From the NCBI GenBank assembly GCA_021186555.1, contig JAJKFL010000010.1, forward strand, positions 23,690,679 to 23,754,678: 64,000 nucleotides of DNA, written 5' to 3'. A model generated the notes under the pieces. The model did not search any database. It was given only the letters and a program-made list of their open reading frames with translations, and had not been told where the DNA came from. Both the position numbers and the translations under genes were made by a program. Shown here one piece after another: positions 23,641 to 34,352 of this stretch. Source of the DNA: Reticulitermes speratus (lineage: Eukaryota > Arthropoda > Insecta > Blattodea > Rhinotermitidae). The stretch's first letter is position 1; every line of letters starts with the position of its first letter.

Positions 23641-24088
23641 AAAATCGCGGCGGAAGCCTGAAGTCAAGACGTCGTACTGTGTTTATACCCCCAAAAGTAT
23701 GCAACAGTGGACACTCATGAGACTTGCGGGTTAAGTGTCTTCTAGAGTGACGTCACCGGGTCAGAAGTTGGAACCAAGCGTGGGGTACCTGGCAACCGGC
23801 CGATTGCCCCTCTGACGTAAGCAGAGTGCGTGGGTGTCTCGCAGTTCGTTGCGTGGATACCGACGGTGTAGAGGGGATGGAGGGAATGTTTTGGGGGTCA
23901 GATACAGCCATGTGAGAGAGAAAGAGGGTGATATTGTGGATCGAAATGTACTGCCACCCCTTCAGCCTAGCAGTCCCACACCCGGGCGATTCTACCTACG
24001 CTGTCTTGTTGACACAGTGTCGTGATTGGCGGTGTGCAACACCCACACACCGCTGTGTCAGATAAGCTTGCGCACTCCACAGACTGAA
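23641..24088. other. Unique sequence
   Basis: Short frames at 23834-24214 have no recognisable features. The target site of the next insertion is at its right edge. Confidence 0.4.
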
Positions 24089-24106
24089 ACAACGTTAAGA
24101 CACTTT
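24089..24106. repeat. 18-bp target duplication, left copy
   Basis: ACAACGTTAAGACACTTT is repeated exactly at 25882-25899 on the far side of the Penelope-like insertion. Confidence 0.85.
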
Positions 24107-24185
24107 AAAGTTGTACATACCGTGCGTGTTTGGAATATTATATACTATAAACCAACAAATATTGCACTATTATATATGTATTGTC

Positions 24186-24230
24186 AACCCTACATATGTT
24201 TCGGCTCTGCCTGAGCCATCTTCAGGGGTT
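24186..24230 (-). ncRNA. Candidate hammerhead ribozyme 2
   Basis: Minus strand: stem I AACCC/GGGUU, core CUGAAGA (position 7 is free in the consensus), unpaired U, stem II GGCUC/GAGCC with loop AGGCA, GAA, palindromic ACAUAUGU, cleavage after GUA. Both helices pair perfectly. It has the same sequence as motif 3 on the opposite arm. Confidence 0.8.
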
Positions 24231-24299
24231 ACTCTTGATGTGTCCACTAACTAACACTCACTGCATTGTCTTTGACCCGTATTAGGTTTCTTAATATCT

Positions 24300-25728
24300 A
24301 GGCACTATACATTGTCTCACTATTGAGACAATGTATAGTGCCTAGATAGTGAGGCAATGTATAGTGCCTAGATATTGAGACAATGTATAGTGCCTAGATA
24401 TTGAGACAATGTATAGTGCCTAGATAGTGAGACAATGTATAGTGCCTAGATATTGAGACAATGTATAGTGCCTAGATAGTGAGGCAATGTATAGTGCCTA
24501 GATATTGAGACAATGTATAGTGCCTAGATATTGAGACAATGTATAGTGCCTAGATAGTGAGACAATGTATAGTGCCTAGATATTGAGACAATGTATAGTG
24601 CCTAGATAGTGAGACAATGTATAGTGCCTAGATAGTGAGACAATGTATAGTGCCTAGATAGTGAGACAATGTATAGTGCCTAGATATTGAGACAATGTAT
24701 AGTGCCTAGATAGTGAGACAATGTATAGTGCCTAGATATTGAGACAATGTATAGTGCCTAGATAGTGAGACAATGTATAGTGCCTAGATATTGAGACAAT
24801 GTATAGTGCCTAGATAGTGAGACAATGTATAGTGCCTAGATAGTGAGACAATGTATAGTGCCTAGATATTGAGACAATGTATAGTGCCTAGATAGTGAGG
24901 CAATGTATAGTGCCTAGATATTGAGACAATGTATAGTGCCTAGATATTGAGACAATGTATAGTGCCTAGATAGTGAGACAATGTATAGTGCCTAGATATT
25001 GAGACAATGTATAGTGCCTAGATAGTGAGACAATGTATAGTGCCTAGATAGTGAGACAATGTATAGTGCCTAGATATGAGACAATGTATAGTGCCTAGAT
25101 AGTGAGACAATGTATAGTGCCTAGATATTGAGACAATGTATAGTGCCTAGATAGTGAGACAATGTATAGTGCCTAGATATTGAGACAATGTATAGTGCCT
25201 AGATAGTGAGACAATGTATAGTGCCTAGATAGTGAGACAATGTATAGTGCCTAGATATTGAGACAATGTATAGTGCCTAGATAGTGAGACAATGTATAGT
25301 GCCTAGATATTGAGACAATGTATAGTGCCTAGATATTGAGACAATGTATAGTGCCTAGATAGTGAGACAATGTATAGTGCCTAGATATTGAGACAATGTA
25401 TAGTGCCTAGATAGTGAGACAATGTATAGTGCCTAGATAGTGAGACAATGTATAGTGCCTAGATAGTGAGACAATGTATAGTGCCTAGATATTGAGACAA
25501 TGTATAGTGCCTAGATAGTGAGACAATGTATAGTGCCTAGATAGTGAGACAATGTATAGTGCCTAGATATTGAGACAATGTATAGTGCCTAGATAGTGAG
25601 ACAATGTATAGTGCCTAGATATTGAGACAATGTATAGTGCCTAGATATTGAGACAATGTATAGTGCCTAGATATTGAGACAATGTATAGTGCCTAGATAT
25701 TGAGACAATGTATAGTGCCTAGATATTA
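24300..25728 (+). repeat. 26-bp array with two monomer types
   Basis: The unit is GAGACAATGTATAGTGCCTA followed by gatatt or gatagt. About 55 units alternate between the T and G types in a non-random order. The rarer GAGGC variant occurs three times, each followed by T,T,G,T. The unit is identical to the inner end of the right arm, and the left arm ends in a single inverted unit, so the array grew from the inner edge of one arm. Confidence 0.95.
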
Positions 25729-25789
25729 AGAAACCTAATACGGGTCAAAGACAATGCAGTGAGTGTTAGTTAGTGGACACATCAAGAGT

Positions 25790-25834
25790 AACCCCTGAAG
25801 ATGGCTCAGGCAGAGCCGAAACATATGTAGGGTT
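25790..25834 (+). ncRNA. Candidate hammerhead ribozyme 3
   Basis: The plus-strand twin of motif 2: AACCC, CUGAAGA, U, GGCUC-AGGCA-GAGCC, GAA, ACAUAUGU, A, GGGUU. It lies in the right arm of the inverted insertion, followed by the arm end and the 18-bp target duplication. Confidence 0.8.
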
Positions 25835-25881
25835 GACAATACATATATAATAGTGCAATATTTGTTGGTTTATAGTATATA

Positions 25882-25899
25882 ACAACGTTAAGACACTTT
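25882..25899. repeat. 18-bp target duplication, right copy
   Basis: Exact match to 24089-24106. Confidence 0.85.
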
Positions 25900-26195
25900 C
25901 GTGCTGTACGCTAGCCAACATCTGAAAGGGCCGCGGTACTCCGAGCGCTTTCTGTCAAACAGTTTATGACGACAACAGATGCTGTTGGCCCAGCACAGTC
26001 CCCACTCTTTATGCAGCACGCTTGGCTTCCAACCGGGTTTAGCCCTCTCCAGAAAAATTCCACATTGCAGGGAGGGAAACACAAATAACGTTTAGCAAAA
26101 TATGTCAGCGCGGACAGCTGCCATGACACACACGTTCTCTGAGTGTTTCAAACAGTGGCAGCACTGAGCAGTCTCACAGAGCTGTTAAATGTAAG

Positions 26196-26471
26196 GGTAA
26201 AGGTAAAGTTCACCCTATAACAGGCCATGAAGGCCCAGAGGGGGAGTAGAGGTATAGCTCTACTCTTTCTTTAACCTGGCACTAGAGGGTGGGTGGTTAA
26301 ATCCACGCCCCGGCCGCTTTATCCCCGGGAATGACCCGGTACACATTGTACAGGAGACTGGGTGGGCCCCAGGGTCTGAACGGATGCTGAAAATCTCGAC
26401 CCCACATGGATTCGATCCCCGGACAGTCCAGCCCGTGGCGAGTCGTTGTACCGACTGAGCTATCGCGGCCC
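26196..26471 (-). mobile_element. SINE family A, minus strand
   Basis: The complement starts GGGGCCGCGATAGCTCAGTC (A box), has a weak B box (ccggggatcgaatcc), and ends ccttcatggcctgttatagg-gtgaac-tttacc. It lacks a clear target duplication. Confidence 0.88.
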
Positions 26472-26650
26472 CTGGTTACTCCATGTGATACTTAACATAA
26501 CAGCAGACATAAACATTGGATGTAAAGTAAATGTAGATTACGAGCCCCCTGAAGATGGCCTTGTAAGGGCTGAAACATATGTAGGGGTTAAAGAATAAAA
26601 AGTGAAAATATAGTGCATTTTGTTGTTGTGTGATTTGTGGTTAATTAATT
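26472..26650 (+). mobile_element. Penelope-like fragment with a hammerhead motif
   Basis: AT-rich flanks around the motif at 26543-26589. One arm only; the left side is cut by SINE A. Confidence 0.55.
26543..26589 (+). ncRNA. Candidate hammerhead ribozyme 4
   Basis: Stem I AGCCCC/GGGGUU (one G-U), core CUGAAGA, unpaired U, stem II GGCCUU/AGGGCU (two G-U pairs, three-base loop), GAA, palindromic ACAUAUGU, cleavage after GUA. Pairs are kept although the sequence differs from motifs 2 and 3, which argues for selection on structure. Confidence 0.75.
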
Positions 26651-26950
26651 TATGTTCTTTTGAGTTCAGTGGTTCGAAGTATAGACTGAGATATCAGCTG
26701 TGTGCACACACTTAAGCAGTGCGTGTCTATTGAATTATCAACAGCACTTTCTACACTAACAACCACTCACCAGTCATCAGTTTCAGTCATTAACGTACTT
26801 TCGGTATTCATGAACTGACAGACAATTTGATTCTGCTTGGTAACTGTCAACTTCGTGGTATACTTACCGCCTGGTACTGCATGATAAGTGTCTATTGTAT
26901 CTACCAATAGTCTTTCCACAATTTTAACTGCTGAATAACTCGTAATGCGA
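26651..26950. other. Unique sequence
   Basis: A 64-codon minus-strand frame at 26767-26961 overlaps the SINE B start and shows no family feature. Confidence 0.4.
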
Positions 26951-26951
26951 G

Positions 26952-27222
26952 GCTGTGCCATGGCTCAGTCGCCGGCCTCTCACCGCGGAGGCCAGGGTTC
27001 GATCCCGGGTTAGTCTATGTGGGATTTGTGGTGGATAAAGTGGCACTGGGACAGGTTTTCCCTGGAGTACTCCGGTTTTAACCTGTCATTTTCATTCCAT
27101 CGATGCTCCATTACACGGAAAAACGGGGAAAAAATAATGATCTTTATCACAGGGTTGCACAATAAGCCTCAAGGCTGCGGTGCGTCCGTAGCATCTGCTG
27201 CGGGGCCCTTCACCACAAAAGG
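26952..27222 (+). mobile_element. SINE family B, full length
   Basis: tRNA-like head (GCTGTGCCATGGCTCAGTCG, B box GGGTTCGATCCCG), body GGGATTTGTGGTGGATAAAG, tail ctcaaggctgcggtgcgtcc ... ggggcccttcaccac. Complete promoter and tail; it could have been transcribed by RNA polymerase III. Confidence 0.9.
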
Positions 27223-27318
27223 AAGTTGTAAGGCGTAGTTACGCCGTCTGTAGTTACAGTGAACTTGTAATATTTATATGAACTATCTCTCATGTGTCTA
27301 CAAAAAACTAAAAATATA

Positions 27319-27562
27319 AATTTCCTCAGTCAAGACACAAATTTACTATTTAACAAATTAGCTACATGTTTCGGCTATTGTCGTAGCCACCATCAGGCAG
27401 ATACAAAGAATATAAAAAAAAAAAAATAGCATAGTTGCAGTATTCCAACTGTATTATTTCTTTCTTTTTGTATTCTTTGTATCTGCCTGATGGTGGCTAC
27501 AACAATAGCCGAAACATGTAGCTAATTTGTTAAATATTACAGTTGTGTTTTGGCTGAGGAAA
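27319..27562. mobile_element. Penelope-like fold-back pair with two decayed hammerheads
   Basis: The left arm (27319-27413) and right arm (27469-27562) are inverted copies around about 55 bp of A- and T-rich sequence. Both contain the GGCTA...TAGCCGAAACATGTAGC module, but the core reads CUGAUGG instead of CUGANGA, and stem I is only two pairs. The ribozymes are therefore expected to be inactive. The core motif on the right arm starts at 27487. Confidence 0.75.
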
Positions 27563-28055
27563 CCTGCATTTTTACAATGAACTTATATTATTCTAAGCGA
27601 TATATATATATATACATAGCTTTAACAATGCTTTATTTAAAGCAGACAGTTAAGAACCAGTTCAAATGAATGAACTTAGCTCCGTCTGCCTTTTAAGGGC
27701 TGTAACGCTTGTATGAATGGGCGAACGGTGAATGAACAATGGCGATCAATGGAAGCCTACCCCAACTGTGCGAGCGAGGAGACACCCCGGTCCAAAATGT
27801 CGGTTACAAATGAGTGTGGGTTAGGAGCACTCTGCTGTCCGCTATTTGCATAATTGATTTCGGAAATCAATAGCGCATGGGTGCCAGGACGTTGGTAGAC
27901 TTTCTGTGATGTTGGTCATCATGTTAGGTACAGCGTGCCTCGTGCCTGGCACCTAAATTATGTACATTGCGTTTTGTGGTATGTTTGGAAGCAGGAGATG
28001 ATGTAATTGATAAGGTAAGAACTTATAAGCAGAACGTATAAGGGATGATTTTATT
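27563..28055. other. Unique sequence
   Basis: A short TA run at about 27600-27615; otherwise no gene or element recognised. Confidence 0.4.
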
Positions 28056-29735
28056 AAGCTTTTAAAAGCCCAGTGGTTATTTTACGTACCGCCAGGTATA
28101 ACATTCAGAAATTCTACGTTCTGCCCACACAGTGTATTTATGTGTTTTGTGTGGATCTCAGAACAAACAGCGATTATTTCACTGTACAGCATTAACTGAC
28201 TGGTTTGTATAACTGAGACGGAGTGTGTTTACTGCGCGGTACGGACTGTATTTATGTGTTTTGTGTGGATCTCAGAACAAACAGCGATTAATTCACTGTA
28301 CAGCATTAACTGACTGGTTTGTATAACTGAGACGGAGTGTGTTTACTGCGCGGTACGGACTGTATTTATGTGTTTTGTGTGGATCTCAGAACAAACAGCG
28401 ATTATTTCACTGTACAGCATTAACTGACTGGTTTGTATAACTGAGACGGAGTGTGTTTACTGCGCGGTACGGACTGTATTTATGTGTTTTGTGTGGATCT
28501 CAGAACAAACAGCGATTAATTCACTGTACAGCATTAACTGACTGGTTTGTATAACTGAGACGGAGTGTGTTTACTGCGCGGTACGGACTGTATTTATGTG
28601 TTTTGTGTGGATCTCAGAACAAACAGCGATTATTTCACTGTACAGCATTAACTGACTGGTTTGTATAACTGAGACGGAGTGTGTTTACTGCGCGGTACGG
28701 ACTGTATTTATGTGTTTTGTGTGGATCTCAGAACAAACAGCGATTAATTCACTGTACAGCATTAACTGACTGGTTTGTATAACTGAGACAAAGTGTGTTT
28801 ACTGCGCGGTACGGACTGTATTTATGTGTTTTGTGTGGATCTCAGAACAAACAGCGATTATTTCACTGTACAGCATTAACTGACTGGTTTGTATAACTGA
28901 GACGGAGTGTGTTTACTGCGCGGTACGGACTGTATTTATGTGTTTTGTGTGGATCTCAGAACAAACAGCGATTATTTCACTGTACAGCATTAACTGACTG
29001 GTTTGTATAACTGAGACGGAGTGTGTTTAATGCGCGGTACGGACTGTATTTATGTGTTTTGTGTGGATCTCAGAACAAACAGCGATTATTTCACTGTACA
29101 GCATTAACTGACTGGTTTGTATAACTGAGACGGAGTGTGTTTAATGCGCGGTACGGACTGTATTTATGTGTTTTGTGTGGATCTCAGAACAAACAGCGAT
29201 TATTTCACTGTACAGCATTAACTGACTGGTTTGTATAACTGAGACGGAGTGTGTTTAATGCGCGGTACGGACTGTATTTATGTGTTTTGTGTGGATCTCA
29301 GAACAAACAGCGATTATTTCACTGTACAGCATTAACTGACTGGTTTGTATAACTGAGACGGAGTGTGTTTACTGCGCGGTACGGACTGTATTTATGTGTT
29401 TTGTGTGGATCTCAGAACAAACAGCGATTATTTCACTGTACAGCATTAACTGACTGGTTTGTATAACTGAGACGGAGTGTGTTTACTGCGCGGTACGGAC
29501 TGTATTTATGTGTTTTGTGTGGATCTCAGAACAAACAGCGATTATTTCACTGTACAGCATTAACTGACTGGTTTGTATAACTGAGACGGAGTGTGTTTAC
29601 TGCGCGGTACGGACTGTATTTATGTGTTTTGTGTGGATCTCAGAACAAACAGCGATTATTTCACTGTACAACATTAACTGACTGGTTTGTATAACTGAGA
29701 CGGAGTGTGTTTACTGCGCGGTACGGACTGTATCT
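28056..29735 (-). repeat. 114-bp satellite, array 5 (minus orientation, longest)
   Basis: Junction segment at 28068-28133, then about 14 units. In the first six units gattatttc and gattaattc alternate, giving a 228-bp two-unit period repeated three times. Farther on, three successive units share tttaatgcgcgg. The array ends in the same place within the unit (ggtacggactg) as arrays 2 and 4. Confidence 0.96.
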
Positions 29736-29835
29736 TTAACTAGAACTGATTACATTTGTAATGTACATGTCTGTTTATAATATTGTTCTTTCTGTATTAT
29801 ATTTTTGTGAATAAATTGTTACTTAAGTAAATTTG

Positions 29836-30315
29836 GTGTGTCACATTAAGAGAAGAACACAGGCTGAGGATTTAGGGAATAGGATGCTGAGGAAGATATT
29901 TGTGGCAAGAGAGACGAGGTAACAGGGGACTGGAGAATATTGCATCATGAGGAGATTCATGATTTTTATTTTCAAGAAATGTTATTGAGATGATCAAGCC
30001 AGGAAGTATGAGATGGGCGGGGCATGTAGCACGTATGAGCGAAATAAGAGGTGCATACAGGGTTTTGGTGGAGAAACCTAAAGGAATGGCCACTTGGAAG
30101 ACCTAGACGTAGATGGAAGGATAATATTGAAATAGATCTTCAAGAAGTGGGATGGAGGGCATGGACTGTCTTCATCTGGCTCAGGATAGGGACAGGTGGC
30201 TGGTGCCTGTGAATGCGGTAATGAACCTTCGGGTTCCATAAAATGCGGGAATTTCTTGAGTAGCTGAGGAACTGTTAGCTTGTTAAGAAGGAGTGTGCTG
30301 CGTAGTTAGGGGGTT
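29836..30315 (+). pseudogene. LINE family 2 tail, decayed
   Basis: The same region as at 11.84 kb (tgggcggggcatgtagcacg; gctcaggatagggacaggtg; atgaaccttcgggttccata), but with frameshifts and deletions throughout. No frame longer than about 70 codons survives. The TTAG tail is reduced to a single GTTAG. Confidence 0.85.
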
Positions 30316-30656
30316 AAGCAGGAAGAATTGTGACCCAATGCCGACATTATGCGGAATGCTATCTCCCATAAGTGATGACACACTTGCTTCTCCTTGCAAG
30401 GACAAAGTGTCACGTGGTTTGTGTCACAGAATTGTACTCTGAAGTTGATAGATTGGTTTGGAACACAGCTAGCAACGTCATTTTGTATCTCTTACCACGA
30501 GACCTTGAGTTCCTTTCAGATGAAACCTCCCGTCAAACAGGCATAGCTGACGCGACGTTTCCGAAGACTTTTCCTCTTCATTCCGAGACTCTACGTCAAA
30601 AAAACAAACGGAGTTTTTACAAATATGTCCTCGATTTGCTGTGACGCTTTAGACTG
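30316..30656. other. Sequence with an unsupported 90-codon frame
   Basis: The plus-strand frame 30372-30644 has no motif, no splice context and ordinary composition for chance reading. I do not call it a gene. Confidence 0.35.
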
Positions 30657-30891
30657 TCACTCACATAAATTATTGCCGAGTTTGAGGTTCATTTTAGTGG
30701 GTTGGGGCATAGGTCAGCGCAACAACCTCCCCCTCCGGCGTATAATGCCCGCTAGTTCAGTCACTTCGTAAGTGTGGATAAAATTGATGCGAAAGGAAAA
30801 ATGTTAAAATAAATGTGATTTTTACACTTGCGGTCCGCGAACCAGCTCACAGTGACTTGTGGCCCTTCGCGAAGAAAGTTTTGACACCCTG
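30657..30891. mobile_element. Possible small DNA-transposon remnant
   Basis: Bounded by direct repeats TTTAGACTG (30648-30656 and 30892-30900). The right end reads ttttgacaccctgg, and the left end does not match it as an inverted repeat. The 9-bp repeat is suggestive only. Confidence 0.35.
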
Positions 30892-30900
30892 GTTTAGACT

Positions 30901-31445
30901 GAATGTGGGTGCCGTGTGACAGAATTGAAATGAAAAGAAGTTACCTTAATGTACCACATACCAACGCAGACTCGCCCCCACGTTCCAACTTTTACCCTAA
31001 GTATAAGGATCAATACGACACGGCTTTTGGCTTGATACGTGTCATTAGGAACTTTTGCAATGGAAGTCTGGGAGTTCTTTGAAACTGTGAGAATAGCGAC
31101 TTATGTCAGACAAGTTCCGGATGTGATTTTGATTTAAGGAACAATCACGTGACCTGTTTCTTCCGCGTTCTTCTTTAACACAGGGTGACGGAATTGAAAC
31201 ATGTTGAGCTGATAAGAAACGTCGTCGCTGGTACTGGGTTACAGAGAGGCGAACGGATGGACAGACAGACAGACAGACTGGCGGAGGAGAGCCGGACGGA
31301 CAGACAGCTCATTTGTCAGTAGTATTTACACAGCTCTAATATAGAAGCAAACACCGTCGATCAAAACTAAGAATGTTTATTCAGTACAGATCTTCTGTCT
31401 TACAGTTTGCTGTACAAAAATACAAAGATTAAGATATACAGAACT
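30901..31445. other. Unique sequence with a GACA microsatellite
   Basis: A short GACA run at about 31258-31278. No gene seen. Confidence 0.45.
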
Positions 31446-32083
31446 ATAATTTTGTTGTTGTTTTGTATGGGTGTGAAACTTGGTCTGTCACACTGAGGGA
31501 GGAACATAGACTGAGGGTGTTCGAGAATAGTGTGCTGAGGAGGATATTTGGGTCTAAGAGGGACGGGTAACAGGGGAGTGGAGAAGACTACATAACGAGG
31601 AGCTTTATGATCTGTACTGATCTGAATAGTGTGCTGAGGGGGATATTTGGGTCTAAGAGGGACGGGGTAACAGGGGAGTGGAGAAGACTACATAACGAGG
31701 AGCTTTATGATCTGTACTGATCACCAAATATTATTCGGGTGATCAAATCAAGAAGAATGTGGTGGGCGGAGCATGTAGCACGTATGGGTGAGGAGAGAGT
31801 TGCATACAGGATTTTGGTGGGGAGACCTGAGGGAAGGAGACCACTTGGAAGACCCAGGCGTAGATGGGAGGATAATATTAAAATGGATCTTCAAGAAGTG
31901 GGATGGGGAGGCATGGACTGGATTGATATGGCTCAGGATAGGGACAGGTGGCGGGCTGTTGTGAGTGCGGTAATGAACCTTCGGGTTCCATAAAACGCGG
32001 GGAATTTCTTGACTAGCTGAGGAACTGTTAGCTTCTCAAGAAGGACTGTGCTGCATTGAGTTAGTTAGTTAGTTAGTTAGTTA
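31446..32083 (+). pseudogene. LINE family 2 tail with a 99-bp internal duplication
   Basis: The best preserved 3' end of the family. The frame 31739-31993 reads [20 protein letters not shown] ... [20 protein letters not shown] ... AVMNLRVP and stops at the expected place. It is followed by the 3' UTR and five TTAG copies. A 99-bp segment is doubled (31525-31623 and 31624-31722), and a stop in each copy breaks the upstream frame. 5'-truncated; no catalytic residues of the reverse transcriptase are included. Confidence 0.9.
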
Positions 32084-32266
32084 ATCACTCCGCTGTGAAT
32101 ACAGTTACTATTGTACAGCTGTGATATAAGGTCACGTCGGTGTCATCTCACTGTGACAATGTCTGTACACGTAACCCTCTGTAGTTTACCGGTTCCTTTT
32201 TATTCTCCACCTGTTTTAACATTCAAAAACTCAAAATTTAGTCCACAGTATGTATTTCAGTATGTA

Positions 32267-32661
32267 CAGTGTGTCCACAAAGTCCCATCGGGGTTTGAAA
32301 AATTGTGGCGCGCAAACAAATTGAGCTGGCCACATGCAGTTTGCGGCAGATTACAGTGAAACTCTGGAAGTTTTTTACTGACCTCAGTAGACCTCGATGT
32401 GGGCTCCCTTGGTAGCACGGAGAACGTCCAGACGATATTCGAGCTCTTGCCATGTTCTGTGGAGCATGTCCGCTGCAATAGCCGAGATCGCATTCCTGAT
32501 ACGGGTCTTCCAGAGTTTCACTGTAATCTGCCGCAAACCGCATGTGGCAAAAAAAACTTCCAGAGTTTCACTGTAATCTGCCGCAAACCGAATGTGGCTA
32601 GCTCAATTTGTTTGCGCGCCACAATTTTTCAAAACCCCGAAGGGACTTTGTGGACACACTG
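32267..32661 (-). mobile_element. mariner/Tc-type element, internally deleted
   Basis: The terminal inverted repeats begin CAGTGTGTCCACAAAGTCCC and extend about 110 bp with few differences. A TA dinucleotide flanks both ends (32265-32266 and 32662-32663), the standard target duplication of this superfamily. A short inner segment (32508-32549) is doubled at 32558-32598. Only the 3' end of a transposase remains inside. Confidence 0.88.
32384..32509 (-). pseudogene. Transposase C-terminal remnant (mariner/Tc superfamily)
   Basis: About 41 codons on the minus strand end ...WQELEYRLDVLRATKGAHIE-V-Y, stop. This matches the usual C-terminal end of a subgroup of Tc/mariner transposases (aromatic-acidic stretch, then RLD-C/L-RA-GAHIE). 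The DDE catalytic domain and DNA-binding domain are gone. The remnant lies between inverted repeats of the right kind, which supports the call. Confidence 0.8.
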
Positions 32662-32663
32662 TA

Positions 32664-33443
32664 TTTCTTAATAAGTACAAAAATTAAGAACTCTAAGCGT
32701 GGAAACGACGTCTGCGCCTCCGTCCGTTTCTGTGACCTAACATTAACGACTAAGGCTCTGTCGGAGTTTCATTAAAGTCTGTGTAGGAGTTCTTTACAAA
32801 AATGTTATCGACCAAGCTTGAGTTTCTTGAAAAACAGCTCAAGTGACACGCACTCATACTTTACTTAATGCGTAAAGGGATTTCTACGCACGCTTGCGAT
32901 GTTTTCTGATCAATTTGGATATAAATTCGCTGTAGAAATTTCCCGCGCAATGCCGTTGCGCAGTTGTGAGTTTCGTGAAAATCGTTGCATTGAAAGGGCA
33001 TACTTTTGTTAAAGGCGTAGTAATTAAAGTTTTTCCCCGTATTTTCAAGATTTTTCATCCGATGTGGATCAAATCCGTTACAAGAGATCTCCACGTGTGT
33101 GAAGTTCCTTCAAAATCGACAAAGTGAACGCCACACTTTACTCGCAAAATTTGAAGGAGCATAAATGAATTTCTGTCCATATCTTTCCCATTTGTTGTCC
33201 GATTTTCATGAAATTTGGTATAAGAGATCTGTACGCAATGCTGTCGAGAGTTTGTGAGTTTCGTGAAAATCAGCGCAGGGAAGGTCGTACTTATATGGGC
33301 GTACATGAAATAACATTTGCGTGTGTTCCGTTTTGTAGTTAATGAAAGCCTTATTACATTCTATGTCCTGCGTAGCAAAGTGTACCATTTGTAAGCTTGT
33401 TACTGTGTGTAATTCTCGGAATAAATTGCAATTAACTGATGGC
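32664..33443. other. Unclassified dispersed-repeat-like sequence
   Basis: Contains several variants of gtgagtttcgtgaaaatc and ttcatgaaatttgg (32960, 33205, 33255). A similar ttttcatgaaatttgatatt occurs near 45040. It has the look of an old unclassified element. Overlapping minus-strand frames (77-83 codons) have no recognisable domain. Confidence 0.4.
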
Positions 33444-34352
33444 ATTTTATAGAGGAGAAGCAGTCCTTTCTCTGTGAGGTACGAACTAAGTCTTTAAATG
33501 TAATTTGCATTAATTTCGGTCTTTAAAGCGCTAAATCAGTTAACATTTTATAGAGGAGAAGCAGTCCTTTCTCTGTGAGGTACGAACTAAGTCTTTAAAT
33601 GTAATTTGCATTAATTTCGGTCTTTAAAGCGCTAAATCAGTTAACATTTTATAGAGGAGAAGCAGTCCTTTCTCTGTGAGGTACGAACTAAGTCTTTAAA
33701 TGTAATTTGCATTAATTTCGGTCTTTAAAGCGCTAAATCAGTTAACATTTTATAGACGAGAAGCAGTCCTTTCTCTGTGAGGTACGAACTAAGTCTTTAA
33801 ATGTAATTTGCATTAATTTCGGTCTTTAAAGCGCTAAATCAGTTAACATTTTATAGAGGAGAAGCAGTCCTTTCTCTGTGAGGTACGAACTAAGTCTTTA
33901 AATGTAATTTGCATTAATTTCGGTCTTTAAAGCGCTAAATCAGTTAACATTTTATAGAGGAGAAGCAGTCCTTTCTCTGTGAGGTACGAACTAAGTCTTT
34001 AAATGTAATTTGCATTAATTTCGGTCTTTAAAGCGCTAAATCAGTTAACATTTTATAGAGGAGAAGCAGTCCTTTCTCTGTGAGGTACGAACTAAGTCTT
34101 TAAATGTAATTTGCATTAATTTCGGTCTTTAAAGCGCTAAATCAGTTAACATTTTGTAGAGGAGAAGCAGTCCTTTCTCTGTGAGGTACGAACTAAGTCT
34201 TTAAATGTAATTTGCATTAATTTCGGTCTTTAAAGCGCTAAATCAGTTAACATTTTATAGAGGAGAAGCAGTCCTTTCTCTGTGAGGTACGAACTAAGTC
34301 TTTAAATGTAATTTGCATTAATTTCGGTCTTTAAAGCGCTAAATCAGTTAAG
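33444..34352. repeat. 101-bp tandem array (9 copies)
   Basis: Nine almost identical copies (AGAGGAGAAGCAGTCCTTTC ... ctttaaagcgctaaatcag). Only a few single-base differences are visible (for example tagaCgag in the fourth copy and ttttGtag in the eighth), so it is very young. 101 bp is not divisible by three, and no frame persists. Confidence 0.97.

Larger units (their letters stand above)
24107..25881. mobile_element. Penelope-like fold-back insertion with internal 26-bp array
   Basis: The left arm (about 24137-24323) and the right arm (about 25728-25881) are long inverted repeats with very few differences (actataaaccaacaaatatt / aatatttgttggtttatagt). Each carries a hammerhead motif facing outward. 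Between them lie about 55 tandem 26-bp units. The 18-bp exact direct repeats outside mark one insertion event. There is no coding sequence, so it must have moved using proteins of another copy. Confidence 0.85.

Noticed and set aside
24300-25728. CRISPR-like regular array
   Set aside because: Units are contiguous 26-mers without unique spacers, in an animal genome, inside a fold-back element.
27487-27522. Hammerhead motifs in the 27.3-27.6 kb fold-back
   Set aside because: The core is CUGAUGG, with the required A9 changed in both arms, and stem I has only two pairs; kept as decayed relatives.
7178-32083. Insect telomere repeats suggested by TTAG runs at 7.18 and 32.06 kb
   Set aside because: The period is four (TTAG), not TTAGG, and each run is the 3' tail of a LINE.
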